64,000 bases of DNA from Amycolatopsis antarctica (GTDB lineage: Bacteria; Actinomycetota; Actinomycetes; Mycobacteriales; Pseudonocardiaceae), in the NCBI RefSeq assembly GCF_002262875.1, contig NZ_NKYE01000017.1:62001-126000 (forward strand), written 5' to 3'. Position numbers and translations under genes: made by a program. Below are positions 11,301-23,300 of the stretch, piece by piece; within the stretch, counting starts at the first letter, position 1; every line of letters begins with the position of its first letter. Under the pieces are notes generated by a model. The model was given only the letters and a program-made list of their open reading frames with translations. It searched no databases and was not told where the DNA came from.

Positions 11301-14300
11301 CAGTTCGACGTGGTTGTCGATGAACTGCTCGGCCGTCATCCCCGGTGGCCGTTGCCTGGGCTTGGCGAGCAGTTCGTTGACCATGACGGTCACCGCGTTC
11401 GTCCGTAGGTCGTCCGGCTTGTTCGTGCGCAGGTTCAGCACCAGCCGCGGCGGTTCCGCCTCGGGTCCGGCGTCCCGGACCCGTTGCACGAAGCCTTCGA
11501 ACAGCCAGCCGAACCGGCGGCGTCCCGCATCGGAGAGCTCGGTCTTCGTCGGAATGAAGAAGACGTCCAGGCCGCGTGTCGCCGCATACGCCCGCCTGGG
11601 CAGGTACGGGGACCGGTAGAGTGAGATTCCTACAGAGGCTGGAAGTTTGGCACTCGACTGGCGGCGCATCCGCTGGAAGAGCACCTGCGCGGCGTCGGAG
11701 TCCGGATCGATCCCCGCGTCCTGGATCGCCGTGCGCACCTCGCTCTCCAGCAGGTCGAACATCGCGTCGATGGTTTCCGGGCGCTGACCTGGCTTGTCCC
11801 GGACCTCCAGCCGGATGTCCAGTGGTTCCCGGTCCCCGGCGGCCAGTTCCGCGGTGTAGTCAGAGATCTTCCTGGCGAAGTCCCGTAGCGGTTCCCGGCC
11901 GTCCGGCAACCGCTGCTCCGGCGCTCGTCGTTCCCGGTTCTCGAAGGCGCTGGCCAAGCCGTGCGACCACGCCTCCAGCATCGTCTCGCTCATCGCCGGG
12001 AGCCGCCGCGCCGGGTCCTCGCCCACCGGCAACGGCACCTCCGGGATCTCGGAGGACGTGGGGTCCACTTCTTCTTCCGCCAAACGCTGATCCAGCTCGT
12101 GTTCGGGGCCAAGCACATCGACGGCCACTCCCTGCGAGCCGTACTTGCTCTCGATGACACGCAACTCGACATGGTTCTGGATGAACTGCTCGGCCGTCAT
12201 CCCCGGCGGCAGATTTCCCGGCACCGCGGCGAAATCGTTCACCACGGCCGTCACCGCGTTCTTCCGCACGACATCGTCGGGGCTGCTCGTGCGGAGGTTC
12301 AACAGCAGGCGGGGACGCTGCCCGTCGCCACTGGCATCTCGTACCCGCTGTACGAAACCTTCGAGTAGCCAGTCGAACCGGCGCCGCCCGGCGATCGTGA
12401 ACTCGGCCCTTTTCGGCGCGAAGTACAGGTTCAGCTCCCGTGACGCGGCGTAACTCTGCCGGGAGAAGTGCGGGGACTCGAACACCGACACGGTGGCCGA
12501 CGCGGTCGACGCGCTCTTGGCGGTACGCCGGATGCGTTCGAACCGCACCTGCGCGGCATCCGAATCCGGATCGACCCCGGCGGCCACGATCGCCGCTCGG
12601 ACCTCATTCTTCATCAGGTCGAACGCCTCGTCCATGACAGCGTCTTGCTGCCCGGCGCGGTCCGCGACCTCCAGCCGGACGTCCAGCGGCTCCCGGTTCT
12701 CGGCGGCCAGTTCTGCCGTGTAGTCGGCGATCTGTCCGGCGAAGGCCCGTAGCGGCCCCATCCCATCGTGGAACCGTTCCCGCGCCGACCGGCGTTCCCT
12801 GCCCTCGAACGCGCTGGACATTCCCCCGGACCACGAGTCCAACACGCCTTCGGCGACCTGCGGCATGCGGGATACCGGTCCCTCGGGCGCCGGCAACGGC
12901 ACCATCGGGGCCGTGACCTGGCTTTGCGGGGTCGAAGGAACGTCGGTCCGGGTCGGGTTCAGCTTCTCCTCCGGCGGGCGGTGATCCAGTTCGTGTTCGG
13001 GGCCCGTGATGTCGGCGGACAGGACGTGAAGGCCCTTCCTGCTCTGGATTGTCCGGAGTTCGACGTGGTTCTCGATGAACTGCTCGGCCGTCATTCCCGA
13101 CGGCAGATTTCCCGGCGTCGCGGCGAAATCGTTCACCAATGCCGCCACGGCATTCGTCCGCGTCTCGTCCTCGGCATTCCTCATCTGCAGGTTCAGCAGC
13201 AGGTGTGGCCGTTCAGCGTCGCCCGAAGCGTCGCGCACGCGCTGCGCGAGACCATCGAGCAGCCAGCCGAACCGGCGACGCCCGGCGATGGAGAACTCGG
13301 TCTTGTGCGGCAGAAAGAACACGTCCAGATTCCGTGCGGCCGTGTAACCCTGCTGGGACAGGTGCGCGGACTCGTGCACCGAAATGCCGATCGACGGTGA
13401 CGTTTGCCCCTTGGGAGTACGTCGGATCCGCTCGAAACGAAGCTGTGTGGCATCGGAATCCGGATCGATCCCGGCGGCCAGGACAGCGGCACGAACCTCT
13501 CCCTCCAAGAGGGCGAACATCGCGTCCACGTCCAAGCCCGAACGGCTGGGCCGGTCGATGATCTCCAGCCTGATGTCCAGTGGTTCACGCCCCTGCGCGG
13601 CGAGCACGGAAGTATGACTCGCGATCTGTTGGGCGAACGCGCGCAACGCCGGTACACCACCGGCCAACCGCTCCTCCGGCGATCGCCGCTGCCCGTCCTC
13701 GTACAAGCCGGTCAAATTGCTGGACCAGGAATCGATCATCGGCTCACCCAGTCCGGGTACCCGCGGCCGCGGCCCGCTGCCCAGCGGAATCGGCACCACG
13801 GGCGGGGAGTCGGGGCTCATGGTGGTGAAACGAGGACCACCCACATCCCCCTCACCATGCGGCCGAATCGTCCCATCTTCCACGACATCCACCGCGGAAT
13901 CGAAACCGTGCACGTCGCCGTGATAACCGTCATCCGACAACAGATCCCGCAACCGCTCGAACCGGCCTCCCATCGCCGGGTCGGTCAACCGGCAACTCAG
14001 GAACACCAGGTTCGCCTGCTGCCGCCACCCCTGGCCACCCGGCATCGCGGCACTGTTCAGCAACCGCAACATGCCAGACTCGTCCAGCCGGATCTCCTTG
14101 CCATCCGACTTCCGCCACACCGAGAACCCACCCTCGCCATGGTGAATCACCGGAGCGAACGAATCCGAATCGACCGCACCACGCTCGAACGCCGACTCCA
14201 CGATCGCCGCGTCCTCGCCCGGCTTCGGGAAATACACACCACGAACCGTCCCCGAGCGATCCTTCAAAGGCACGAACTTCAGCTCCGACAGATCCAGATG

Positions 14301-17300
14301 CTCCGGATCGACCAGATCCGCCAGCGGCATCGGGTTGTCCACCGTGCCCGCCGGACGCTCCATCGTCACCTCTGCGGGCGGCCCCGGCGGAGCCGGGTCC
14401 ACGGCCCGGTTGATGGAAATGGGTACCTCGGTCACGGTCTCCACGTCACCGGACACCGGTTCCGCGGGCGGCACCTCGGACCGGCGCCGCTCGCCCAGGT
14501 CGTCGCCGAGGTAAACCAGGGACGCGTGCTGCTCCCCGGGCACGAAGCGGACGAGCGGGACGGTGCGATGTAGCTCATCGATGTCGTTCCGGATCTTGCG
14601 CTCGAACTCGGTGGCGGGCTCCCAGTAGTTCATCGCGCCGTGCTCGACGCCGACCTCACGGCCGACCAGCAGGTACACCATTCGTTCGTAGTCGGCCTGC
14701 TCCAGGCTGGCTCCGTCGTCGGGCAGCCGGATGTCGTACATGTCGTTGTCGCCGGTGAGATTGCGATACTCACCGTCCTTGCGCCCCTGGACCAGACCGT
14801 CGACGATCCGGTATCGGCCGCTCTGTTCGAGAGCGCGCATGGTCTCGGCGAGCTCGGTGTACTCCATCGACCGATTCCGGAACCGCTTCAACACCCCGTC
14901 CCGCAGCGCCTCCGGCACATTCTCCAACGCCGGAGGTTCCGGCTGGAAGTAGCCGACCAGTCCGATCTTTTCCGCGGGCATACCCAGATACACGTCGAGT
15001 TCGTCGAGCGTCTTCGCCTTGATCTCCACCGGCTTGGGCAATGCGCCCTTCGCCCGCCAGGCCATCGAGGCCGGGTTGGTGGGCCGAACATCCACCACCA
15101 CCCCGAACCGGTCGACCATTTTCTGGAACCGCCGCTGGTCCTGCGACGAGATTCCGTGCTGGGTCTCCAGCGTGGCGCTGTCGACGGTGTCCGACCGCGC
15201 TGACTCGATCGAAGCCCAACTGTCCTGCCGTCGCATCGGCGAAAGGGGGACAGTGGCGACGCGTTCGTCGAGTTCGTCGAAGAGCTCGGCCACGAACCGG
15301 TCGGACTGGCGTTCGATTTCCGGCAGGCTCAGGCGCATGTCCGGAACCGGTTGTCCCTCGGTGCGGGTCTTGGGCTCCGTACCCGGCTCGGTCCACGGCT
15401 CCGTGGGGGCCGGCGAGACGAGCAGGATGGGTACGGCAGGGTCCGCAGGTTCGCCTGCGGGCGTGAAGCTCGCACCGATCGGGTCCCCGGTCGCCGCGTC
15501 CACCAACGGCCTCGTCGTGATCTCTTCGCCGGTCGGCACGGTTTCGACGGGCGGGGCGGGTGCGGGCCGCGTCGGCGGCGAGGGTGGCGGCGGCGACTCG
15601 TTCGATTCCGCGGGCGGCGGGGGCGCGGGCCGCGTCGGCGGCAATGGCCGCAGCTCGTGCGTCTCGGTCTGGCCCTGGTCGGGGGGCAGTCCCTGCGGAT
15701 CCTCGTCCTCGGAGACGTCCGGGTCGTGCTCGTCCTCGGGCAGCTCGTCCCGCGGCTCGGTCCGCGGAGTCTCCTCGGCATAGATCGCGTTGACCTGGTC
15801 CAGGTAGCGCTCCCGGGCCCGCGACCACTCCTCGTACGCGCGCTGCTCCTGGCGGGCGGCCTCCGTCACCAGGGTCGCGGCGGCCTCGCGGCGGGCGACC
15901 AGGTCGGCGGCCTCCGGCCGCGGATCGATCCTCTTCCTTTCGTCCTGTGCGGCCTTCCGCTCGGCGGCGACGGTCTCGTACAGCTCTCTGCGCGCGGCCC
16001 GCGTGTCCTCGCTCGTGGGATCGGACAGCTCCGTCTCGCCGTCGGCGGTGTCGGCGGCTGCTTCGGCGGCCACCGCGTCCTGGTTGTCGAGTTCCGCCAA
16101 CCTGCGCCGGTGCTGGTCGATGAGTTGATCCAGTTCGGCCACCCGGGCCTGCCGCCCGCGCTGAACATCCTCGGTGTCACGGACGACGGCCCTGAAGGCG
16201 GCCCGCGCCGCCTGGTGCCTGCGCTGGGTCTGTTGCAGTTCCGTGCCCCTGTCGGCCACGGCCCTGGTCTCGGTGATCAGGTTCTCCGGCAGCGTCGTCC
16301 CGGTCATGCCGGCTGCCGCGTGCTCACGCAGGCGGAGACCGTAGACGTCGTGCATGCGGAACTCGGTCCCGGCGGGCTTGTTCTGCCGGAGCTTGTTCTT
16401 CCACGTGTCCTTCGGTGTGGCGACGATACGGAAGTCGGCGGACGCCAGCACCGAGCGGGTCAGTGTGTCCTCGGCGGCGGCCGGCTCGGAGCTCATCGGC
16501 TCGGCCACCCGGGTGTCCTGGCCGGGAGCTCTGTGTGGCTGTGGGCTGGTTTGCGGACCACCGAAACCGTAGGGGCCTGTCCCGGTCGCCGTGGCCCCGA
16601 TGCCCATCGCGATCTTTTCCTCGCCGTTCTCCAGGAACTGGGTCGAGGACTCGATGTCGATGTTCGCGCTCGCACCGGCGAACCGGATCTCGCGAGGTTT
16701 GATGTAGAGCATCAGGTCGCTGCTCGGGTTGCCGGGCAGCGGAATCGGGATTCCGGTGGCGCCGCCGCGGTGATGCGCGCCGCGGAGGAGATTCGGTGTG
16801 ATGGCGGCGTCGACGGCGGCGGCGACCTTCGAGGTCACGGTCATCCCGGAGTCCGCGAGCCGCTGCTTCGCCACCGAGCGGTGGTACTCGACGTCGCCGA
16901 AGAAGTGCTCCGCCCAGTAGTCGTCGGAAGCGGGCATCCGCCGCCCCGCCGTGTCGGGCTCGGCTTCGGTGAGCCAGGTTGCCTGACGCTGTCCGTCGAG
17001 TTCCTCGCCTTCCAGCCGGGTTTCCCCTCCGGCGGCCCCGTACCGGCCGTGGCTCGGTGCGGGCAGTGACGCGGTCGGGTCCTGCAACAGGTCGACCGGT
17101 GTGTCCGTCTGCACCGACGCGAGGGTCCGGCCGTGCCTGCGCACCTTCAACGTCATCGTGACGTTGGCCGGGTGCTCGGCCACCGGGCCGTTCAGCTTCG
17201 CGACCTGGTTGTGTTTCGTCGTCTTCCGGACGGTCCGCTCCCGGTCGCGAATGCCGTAGTTCACGTCCAGGCCGTTGCCGGTCGCGGCGGGCTCCCCGCG

Positions 17301-20300
17301 AGCGGGCTGGGTACCAGCCGGGGCCGAACCGTCCCGGATGCCGACCGTCGCGCGCAGGGAGGCGAGGAAGTTGAGCAGTGTCCTGCTCTTGGTTCCTACC
17401 AGCGTCTGCTCGTACGTCGCGGCCACCTTGGCTCGCAGCGACTGCAACGTGCTGAGGTTGCCCGGCCCGGGGGTGCCGGCGACCTCCCCCTCCAGCGCGA
17501 GCTGGTAGGTCTGGCCGTTGATCGTCCGCTCGACGCGCAACGGGGTGCTCTGCCCGCCGTTGAGCAGATTGCCGAGCATGCGGTTCGCCTCGTAGACGAA
17601 CTCGGTGGCCGCCGCGGGGCTGCCCTTGGTGGGGTCCAGTCCGCTGGTCGGCAGCAACCGGTCCGCGAGGCCGGGGTCGTCGGGCATCGCGGTACGGAGC
17701 TGCTCGCGAAGGTCGGCGATGCTGTCCCTGAGGTCGATGTCGGAGAAGGTTCCGCCCAGGCCCAGCGACGGCTTCACGACCTGATCCGGTCGCAGCGACG
17801 CCGGAGCCTGCACCGGCTGCCGGGCCGGCTCCTCGGCATCCTCGGCCTGTTCCTGCGCGGGATCGTCCCCGCGCATCTCGGCGAGCTGGCTCGGGGTCAG
17901 CCACACCAGCGCGGACTCGGGCAGGTCGATCGTCGTTCCCGCGGTGCTGCTCTTCTTCTTGCCGAAGCCCCAGTCGAGGTTGCTCTGGTGGGACGCCTCG
18001 GCGACCACGGTCGCCGAGATGTCGACGCGCGCCAGCACCATCGGTTCCGGCTGTCCCTCGGCGCGCAGGCTCTCGCTGGATCGCAGCGACGTCGCCGCGG
18101 AATCGCCCGAACTGACCAGGAAGGGCGACAGCACCGCGGAGGCGGTGCCGATCACGCCTGCCTCGCTGCTGCCCGCTCCCGGGCCGTAGACGTTCGCCAC
18201 GCCGGCCAGGTAGACGTACGGTCCGTGCTGGGTGGTGGTTCCGCCCGTTCCGGTCGTCTTGCTGCTGCCCTTGATCCCGCGGACGGCCTCCTTGAACTCC
18301 TCGGCGGTCACCGGGTTCTCCGACAAGGTCGGCCGGAAGGAAACGCCGACTGCGCCCATGAGGTCCTTCCGGCGCCGGCCGAAGCGGACCCGGTTGATCA
18401 CCGTCGGTTTGTCGAAGAGGTTCGGGTCCTTCTTCAACGCCGCCGGGGACAACCGCTTGTTCAGCAGCGGTCTGATGTCGGTCGGTGAATGCGCTACGGG
18501 GTCACGCCCCGACGCCTGATCGAACATCTCCTCGGCCACGTCCTGCAGCCGGCCACCGTCGTCGAGGGAGACGACCGCGAGGTTCTTGAACTGCCCCGGG
18601 GCCGGGGCGGTCAAGGTCCACGGCGGCGGCGCGTCCGTCAGTGGCTCGTCCGGCCGCGAAGCGCGTACGTCGTCCCGCGGCGGGGTCTGCTTGACGAGAG
18701 CGCCGGGAAGCAACATCCGCACGTCGAGCTCGACCGGCTCGGAAGTGGCCGTCTTCTGCTCCGGCATGTGCCGGCCCCAGGTGCCCGGCGTGATCTTGCG
18801 CAGCGCCGCGTTGGGCCGCCGCTGGGAAACGACCTGCGATTCCACCCGCAGCCGGCCGCGGAACGGGTAGACGCTGGTGCTGCCGAGATCGCCGTCCTCG
18901 GTCAGCGACTGCGCACCCCGCCGTTCGACGGAGCTTCGCCCGCTGGTCTCCTGCAGACTGTCGCTCAACCAGGTGCGTGAGGCACGCCAGCCGACCATCA
19001 CCAGGCCCGAGAGGTTCGACGAGCCGAGCAGGCCGAGCAGTCGTCCCTGCGGGCCGCCCGCGAGCGTGGAGTTGTTGCCGCGACTGCCTTCGATCTTCGT
19101 CCGGTTCTTGACGTGATCGATGTCCCTGATCGAGTCCGCGCTGAGTCGATCGCCGTCCTCGATGTCGTGCATGCGACCGGTGAGCAGGATCGTCTTGGTC
19201 TCGTCGTGCAGCCAGGCGGCGTTCCGGCCGCTGGGCTTGACCGTCAACTGCAGCCCGTGCGGGCCCATCATCTGTTCGACGAGGTGCTTCGCACCCTCCT
19301 TGTCCCCGGAGAGCACGTTGCGCAGGCTGGTGCCCTGCTGCAGTTTCGCGTTGACCCTGTCGGTCAGTTTGTTCTTCTTGACCTTCGGGTCGGTGAACAC
19401 CGCGGTGAGCCCGTCCATGTGCGGGAGGATCGCCTGGTAGAGCACCTCGGCGGGATCGAACATGTCGATCCTGCCACCAGGTATCCCGGTGCCGTTCTCG
19501 AATTCGCGCGGGCCGAAGTTCACCCGGTCGTCTCCGGAGCGGTACCGGACGGTGTTCTGCTCGGTCTCCTCGATCAGGCCGGCCTCGGCCGCGGTCCTGC
19601 TCGTCGTCCACTCGTGTGTGCCGAGGTTGCCCTTCAGCGTCCGAATCGGGCCGGGACCGACCTGGCGGAACTGGATGTCGTAGACCATCTCGTAGGGGAC
19701 GACATCGCCGGTGACTTCCAGCCCGTCCTTGGTGGCGACCGAGTTGGACACGGTGCCGCTGGCGTTGGCCTCGGTACTCGTGTTGTAGGAGAGGCCACCA
19801 CCGGCGAGCGTGAACGGTCCGGCAGCGGGCCCGCCCCCGACGAAGCCGGAGAGCCCGTAGCGTCTCCTGGCCCCGGTTCCCTCGGATCGTTCGTGGTGCT
19901 CGTGCGCGCGGCTGGTGATCGGCACGCCGTTCTGCGGCGTTTCCACCCTGACCCATCGCGGAACCGCGCGCACCGCGATCTGCGTGCTCTTCCAGCCCGC
20001 GAGGATCGGTGCCGACCGCATCCAGCCCGCCACCGGACTCTTCTCGTTGTACGCGGCGTTACGGGCGAGCAGTTCGAGGTTCTCCTCACTGAACAACCGC
20101 TGGATCTCGCGACGCCCGTCGGCGCCGACCGCGGTCCCCTTCTTCCAGCGATCGCCCATCATGTCGATGACCTGGTCGGCGAAGCTCGGCACCGCCCCTG
20201 GCTGCCGGCCACGGTTGACCGTCGTCGCGCCGACCGCGGCCTTTCCGCGCAGCGCGCGGGTGCGGGCCTCGACCGGCCGGATGCCTTGCCTGGTCAGCTT

Positions 20301-23300
20301 CCTGGCCCGGGCCTCGCGCATCGTTCCGTCCGGGCGCACCGCGTCGGTGTCGAAGACCCGCTGCCCGGCGTCGCCGCGTCCGGTCAGCCCCGTCGGCACC
20401 TTGAACCCGGCGGTGACGTCGCTGGTGACTTCCGACGACCGGGCGCCCGGCGGGAGAACCCTGGCACCCTTCCGATCCAGCAGCGCATACGTCAACCGGC
20501 CCGGCACCGTTGTGTTGACGGCCTTGCCGACCTCGACCTCGACCGAGCTCGCGAGTTCCTTCTTCAGACCGGAAGCGGTCTCCTCGGACGGGTTGAGCGG
20601 GAACGAAGGGGTGAAGGACACGACGATGCCCGGGGGCCCGGTGTACTGAAGGGTGGTGAACGCACCGTTCGACCGCTTGCCGCTGTTGGTATCGGCGGTG
20701 GCGACCTTGGTCTTGGACGCCTTGGACAGCGGATCCTTGCTGTCGCCATGGATCTCCATGTCGTTCCAGTTCAGGTGCGGATCCGAGACGATCAGCTCGT
20801 AGAGCTTGCCGTCGCCCTTGAACCTGAACCGGCGACCGCCGTCGGCGCCGAGTTCGCGGAAGTTCGAGCGCACCACGTTCTGTGCCCCGTCGAGGTCCTC
20901 CCAATGCCGCACGTCCGGGGCGATGTGGCGCAGGTGTGCCTCGACGTCACTGCCCGGCCCGCTGGTTTCGCTGATCTGCTCCGATTCACCGAGGTTGCGG
21001 TTGTCGCGCAGGTAGGCGGGCAGACCGTCCACAATGTCCTCGGCGGGCGGGTTCCCGTCCTCGGGCGGGGTCTGCCCGTCGGACGTCTCCTCCGGTTCCC
21101 GCTCTGGTTCGGAAAGCACCTCGGGGGCCGGCTCGGTGGACGGCTGAACCGAAGTCGACTGCTCGACAGAGGAAAGGGCCGGAGCAGACTCTCGCCGTGC
21201 GGGTGGGCCATCGGTTCCGGACCGGTCGCGACTGTCTTCCGGCGCCGGGTCGGAGCCTGCCTCCCGCGACGGACCCGCCGGCGACTCGCCCGGAAACACT
21301 TCGCCGGTACCGTGCGGGGTCGAACCGCCCAGGGCACCGTGCTCCGAAGCGTCGTCGACCCCGGTGGAACCCCTGCTCGCCCCCGCGGTTCGGGACAGAT
21401 CGCGCTCACCCTCTAGACCGGCCTCACGCACCCGCCCGGCCAACTCTTCCGCCAGTACCCGCGCCTCGGCCACCGCGTCCGTGTCGGACACACCCAACTG
21501 CAAGGAGTTGTGCAGTCCCACCGCAACCTGGTCCACGACCAGATCGAACGCGACCTTCTCCGGCGGCTTGACCTCGATGAAGAGCGGATTGAACAGGGTA
21601 GCGGCGACCACCTCGCTCGCTTGCCGCCACAACTGATCCGCCTGCTCGGTCGACACCCCCTCCCGCTGCTCGAAAACCCTCCGATCAACCAGCGGCAACC
21701 CCAACCTGTCCGCAATACCCACTTCATCCAGACCACGCCCACGCTCACGACGTCGCGGTGCGGGTGGGCTCTCCTCGTTACGCACAGCCTGGTCGGGCAC
21801 TGTCTCTCCAGGCTCGACCTGACGCGAGTCCCCGTTGACGGGCATGTGGCGGGCTCCGGCGTCGAATGCGATCGCGTAGACCTGGCCAGTGTCAGGTCCG
21901 ATGGCGTGCAGTCGCTCCGTGGTCAGCGGCATCGAGGTACCGGCTCGGGCATCGACGAGGAATACCTGCCCCTCGTACCGGACCATGTTGAGCGCCTGGC
22001 CACGCGACTGCGCGTCCGCCGGGTAGACGTACAGCACCGCACTGGCCCCATCTTCGGACAGCGACCCCGCGATGTCGCCGAGGCCCTGCGCCCCGGTGCC
22101 GGCCAGCTCCGGCGAGTACGAGATGGCCCGGGTTATGGCGTCGGTCGGGGCGCCGAACACGGCTCCGGCAACTCGCGGCTCACCATGCCAAGTGCTGTGG
22201 AAGGCAAGTGCCGGGTTGACCCCGTTGATGTCGGCACTGTCCCCCGACCGATCGTCGTTGACCAGGCCGCCAAACGTTGCCGGGTCGGCGAACCGGGTAC
22301 CTGGCGGAACCGCCTCGTTCAGCCGCACCATGGGCAGGGCGGCAGGCGGTTCCTGCGGGATCGGCCGCAACATCGGTGTTCCCGGCCTGGCGGCCGGTAG
22401 CGGTTGTGCGAATGGCTCGTATCCGAGTGGCCCGGATACTGCGGGGCTGGATGGGACGGACTCATCGGTCCACAAGGACGATTCGTCGTCCTGGGACCGG
22501 TCGAGGTCGTCGCGGGTTTCGGCTGTGGCCGGACGGTCGATACGTTCCCCGGCCGGGTCGAGCACCACCGAACCGACCGTGCCGAGCGGAGTCAGAGCGG
22601 CCGGCGTCAGCGGAGCGACGTCGACGCCGGCACGCACGATCGAGACGGCGCCATCGTTGTTGATCATGTTGTAGGCGACGAGCCGGCCGTACAGGTCGCC
22701 GACGAACAACGCGCGCGAGCCGGGGCCACCTCTGCTGACGCGCTCGCGCACATCGTCGAGCGCCGCGTCTCCGGTGCCGACGTTCTCCACCGGGCTGGAC
22801 AGGAGCAGTTCCCGCGCGTCCTGCCGGGTGTCGTGTCGAGCGATCAGGTCGACGGCCTCGGCGAGGCCGTCCACCTGGTCGCTCAACTGGCCGAAGGTGA
22901 CCGTGGCAGGCGGGTCGGACACCTCGGTCGGCGACACGGGCATGTCCGGGCTGTACACGATGGGCAGGTCGGCCGAGTTCCATCGGTAACGAGGTGTGGT
23001 CCGTCGAGTCGGCGTGCTCGGTTGGAGTTCCGCGTGCGCGACCCGGCTTCCGTCGGCATCGATCACCACACCGTGGACTTCGGCGAGTTCGTACGCCTGG
23101 GCAGGGACCGCCGTCGCGGCCGGATCGCCGTAGTCCGTGAACACGATGCCGTCCTGAAGAAACACCCGCCCGACCAGGTCGCCGTCGTGCAGGACGAAGA
23201 CGCCACCCTGATCATTGACCAGGTGCAGCGCGCGGCCACGCTCGCCGTCCGCCGGGTAGGCGAACACCACGGCTTCCGAGTCGGGGTTCTCACCAACCCT

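Noticed and set aside
16324-17904. A 526-codon minus-strand frame
   Set aside because: It is out of frame with the giant ORF. The sequence is Arg/Gly/Ala-rich shadow without motifs, whereas the giant frame is continuous here.
19113-21416. A 767-codon plus-strand open frame
   Set aside because: It is a mirror of the beta-rich part of the giant protein. It has no ribosome site and an atypical composition.
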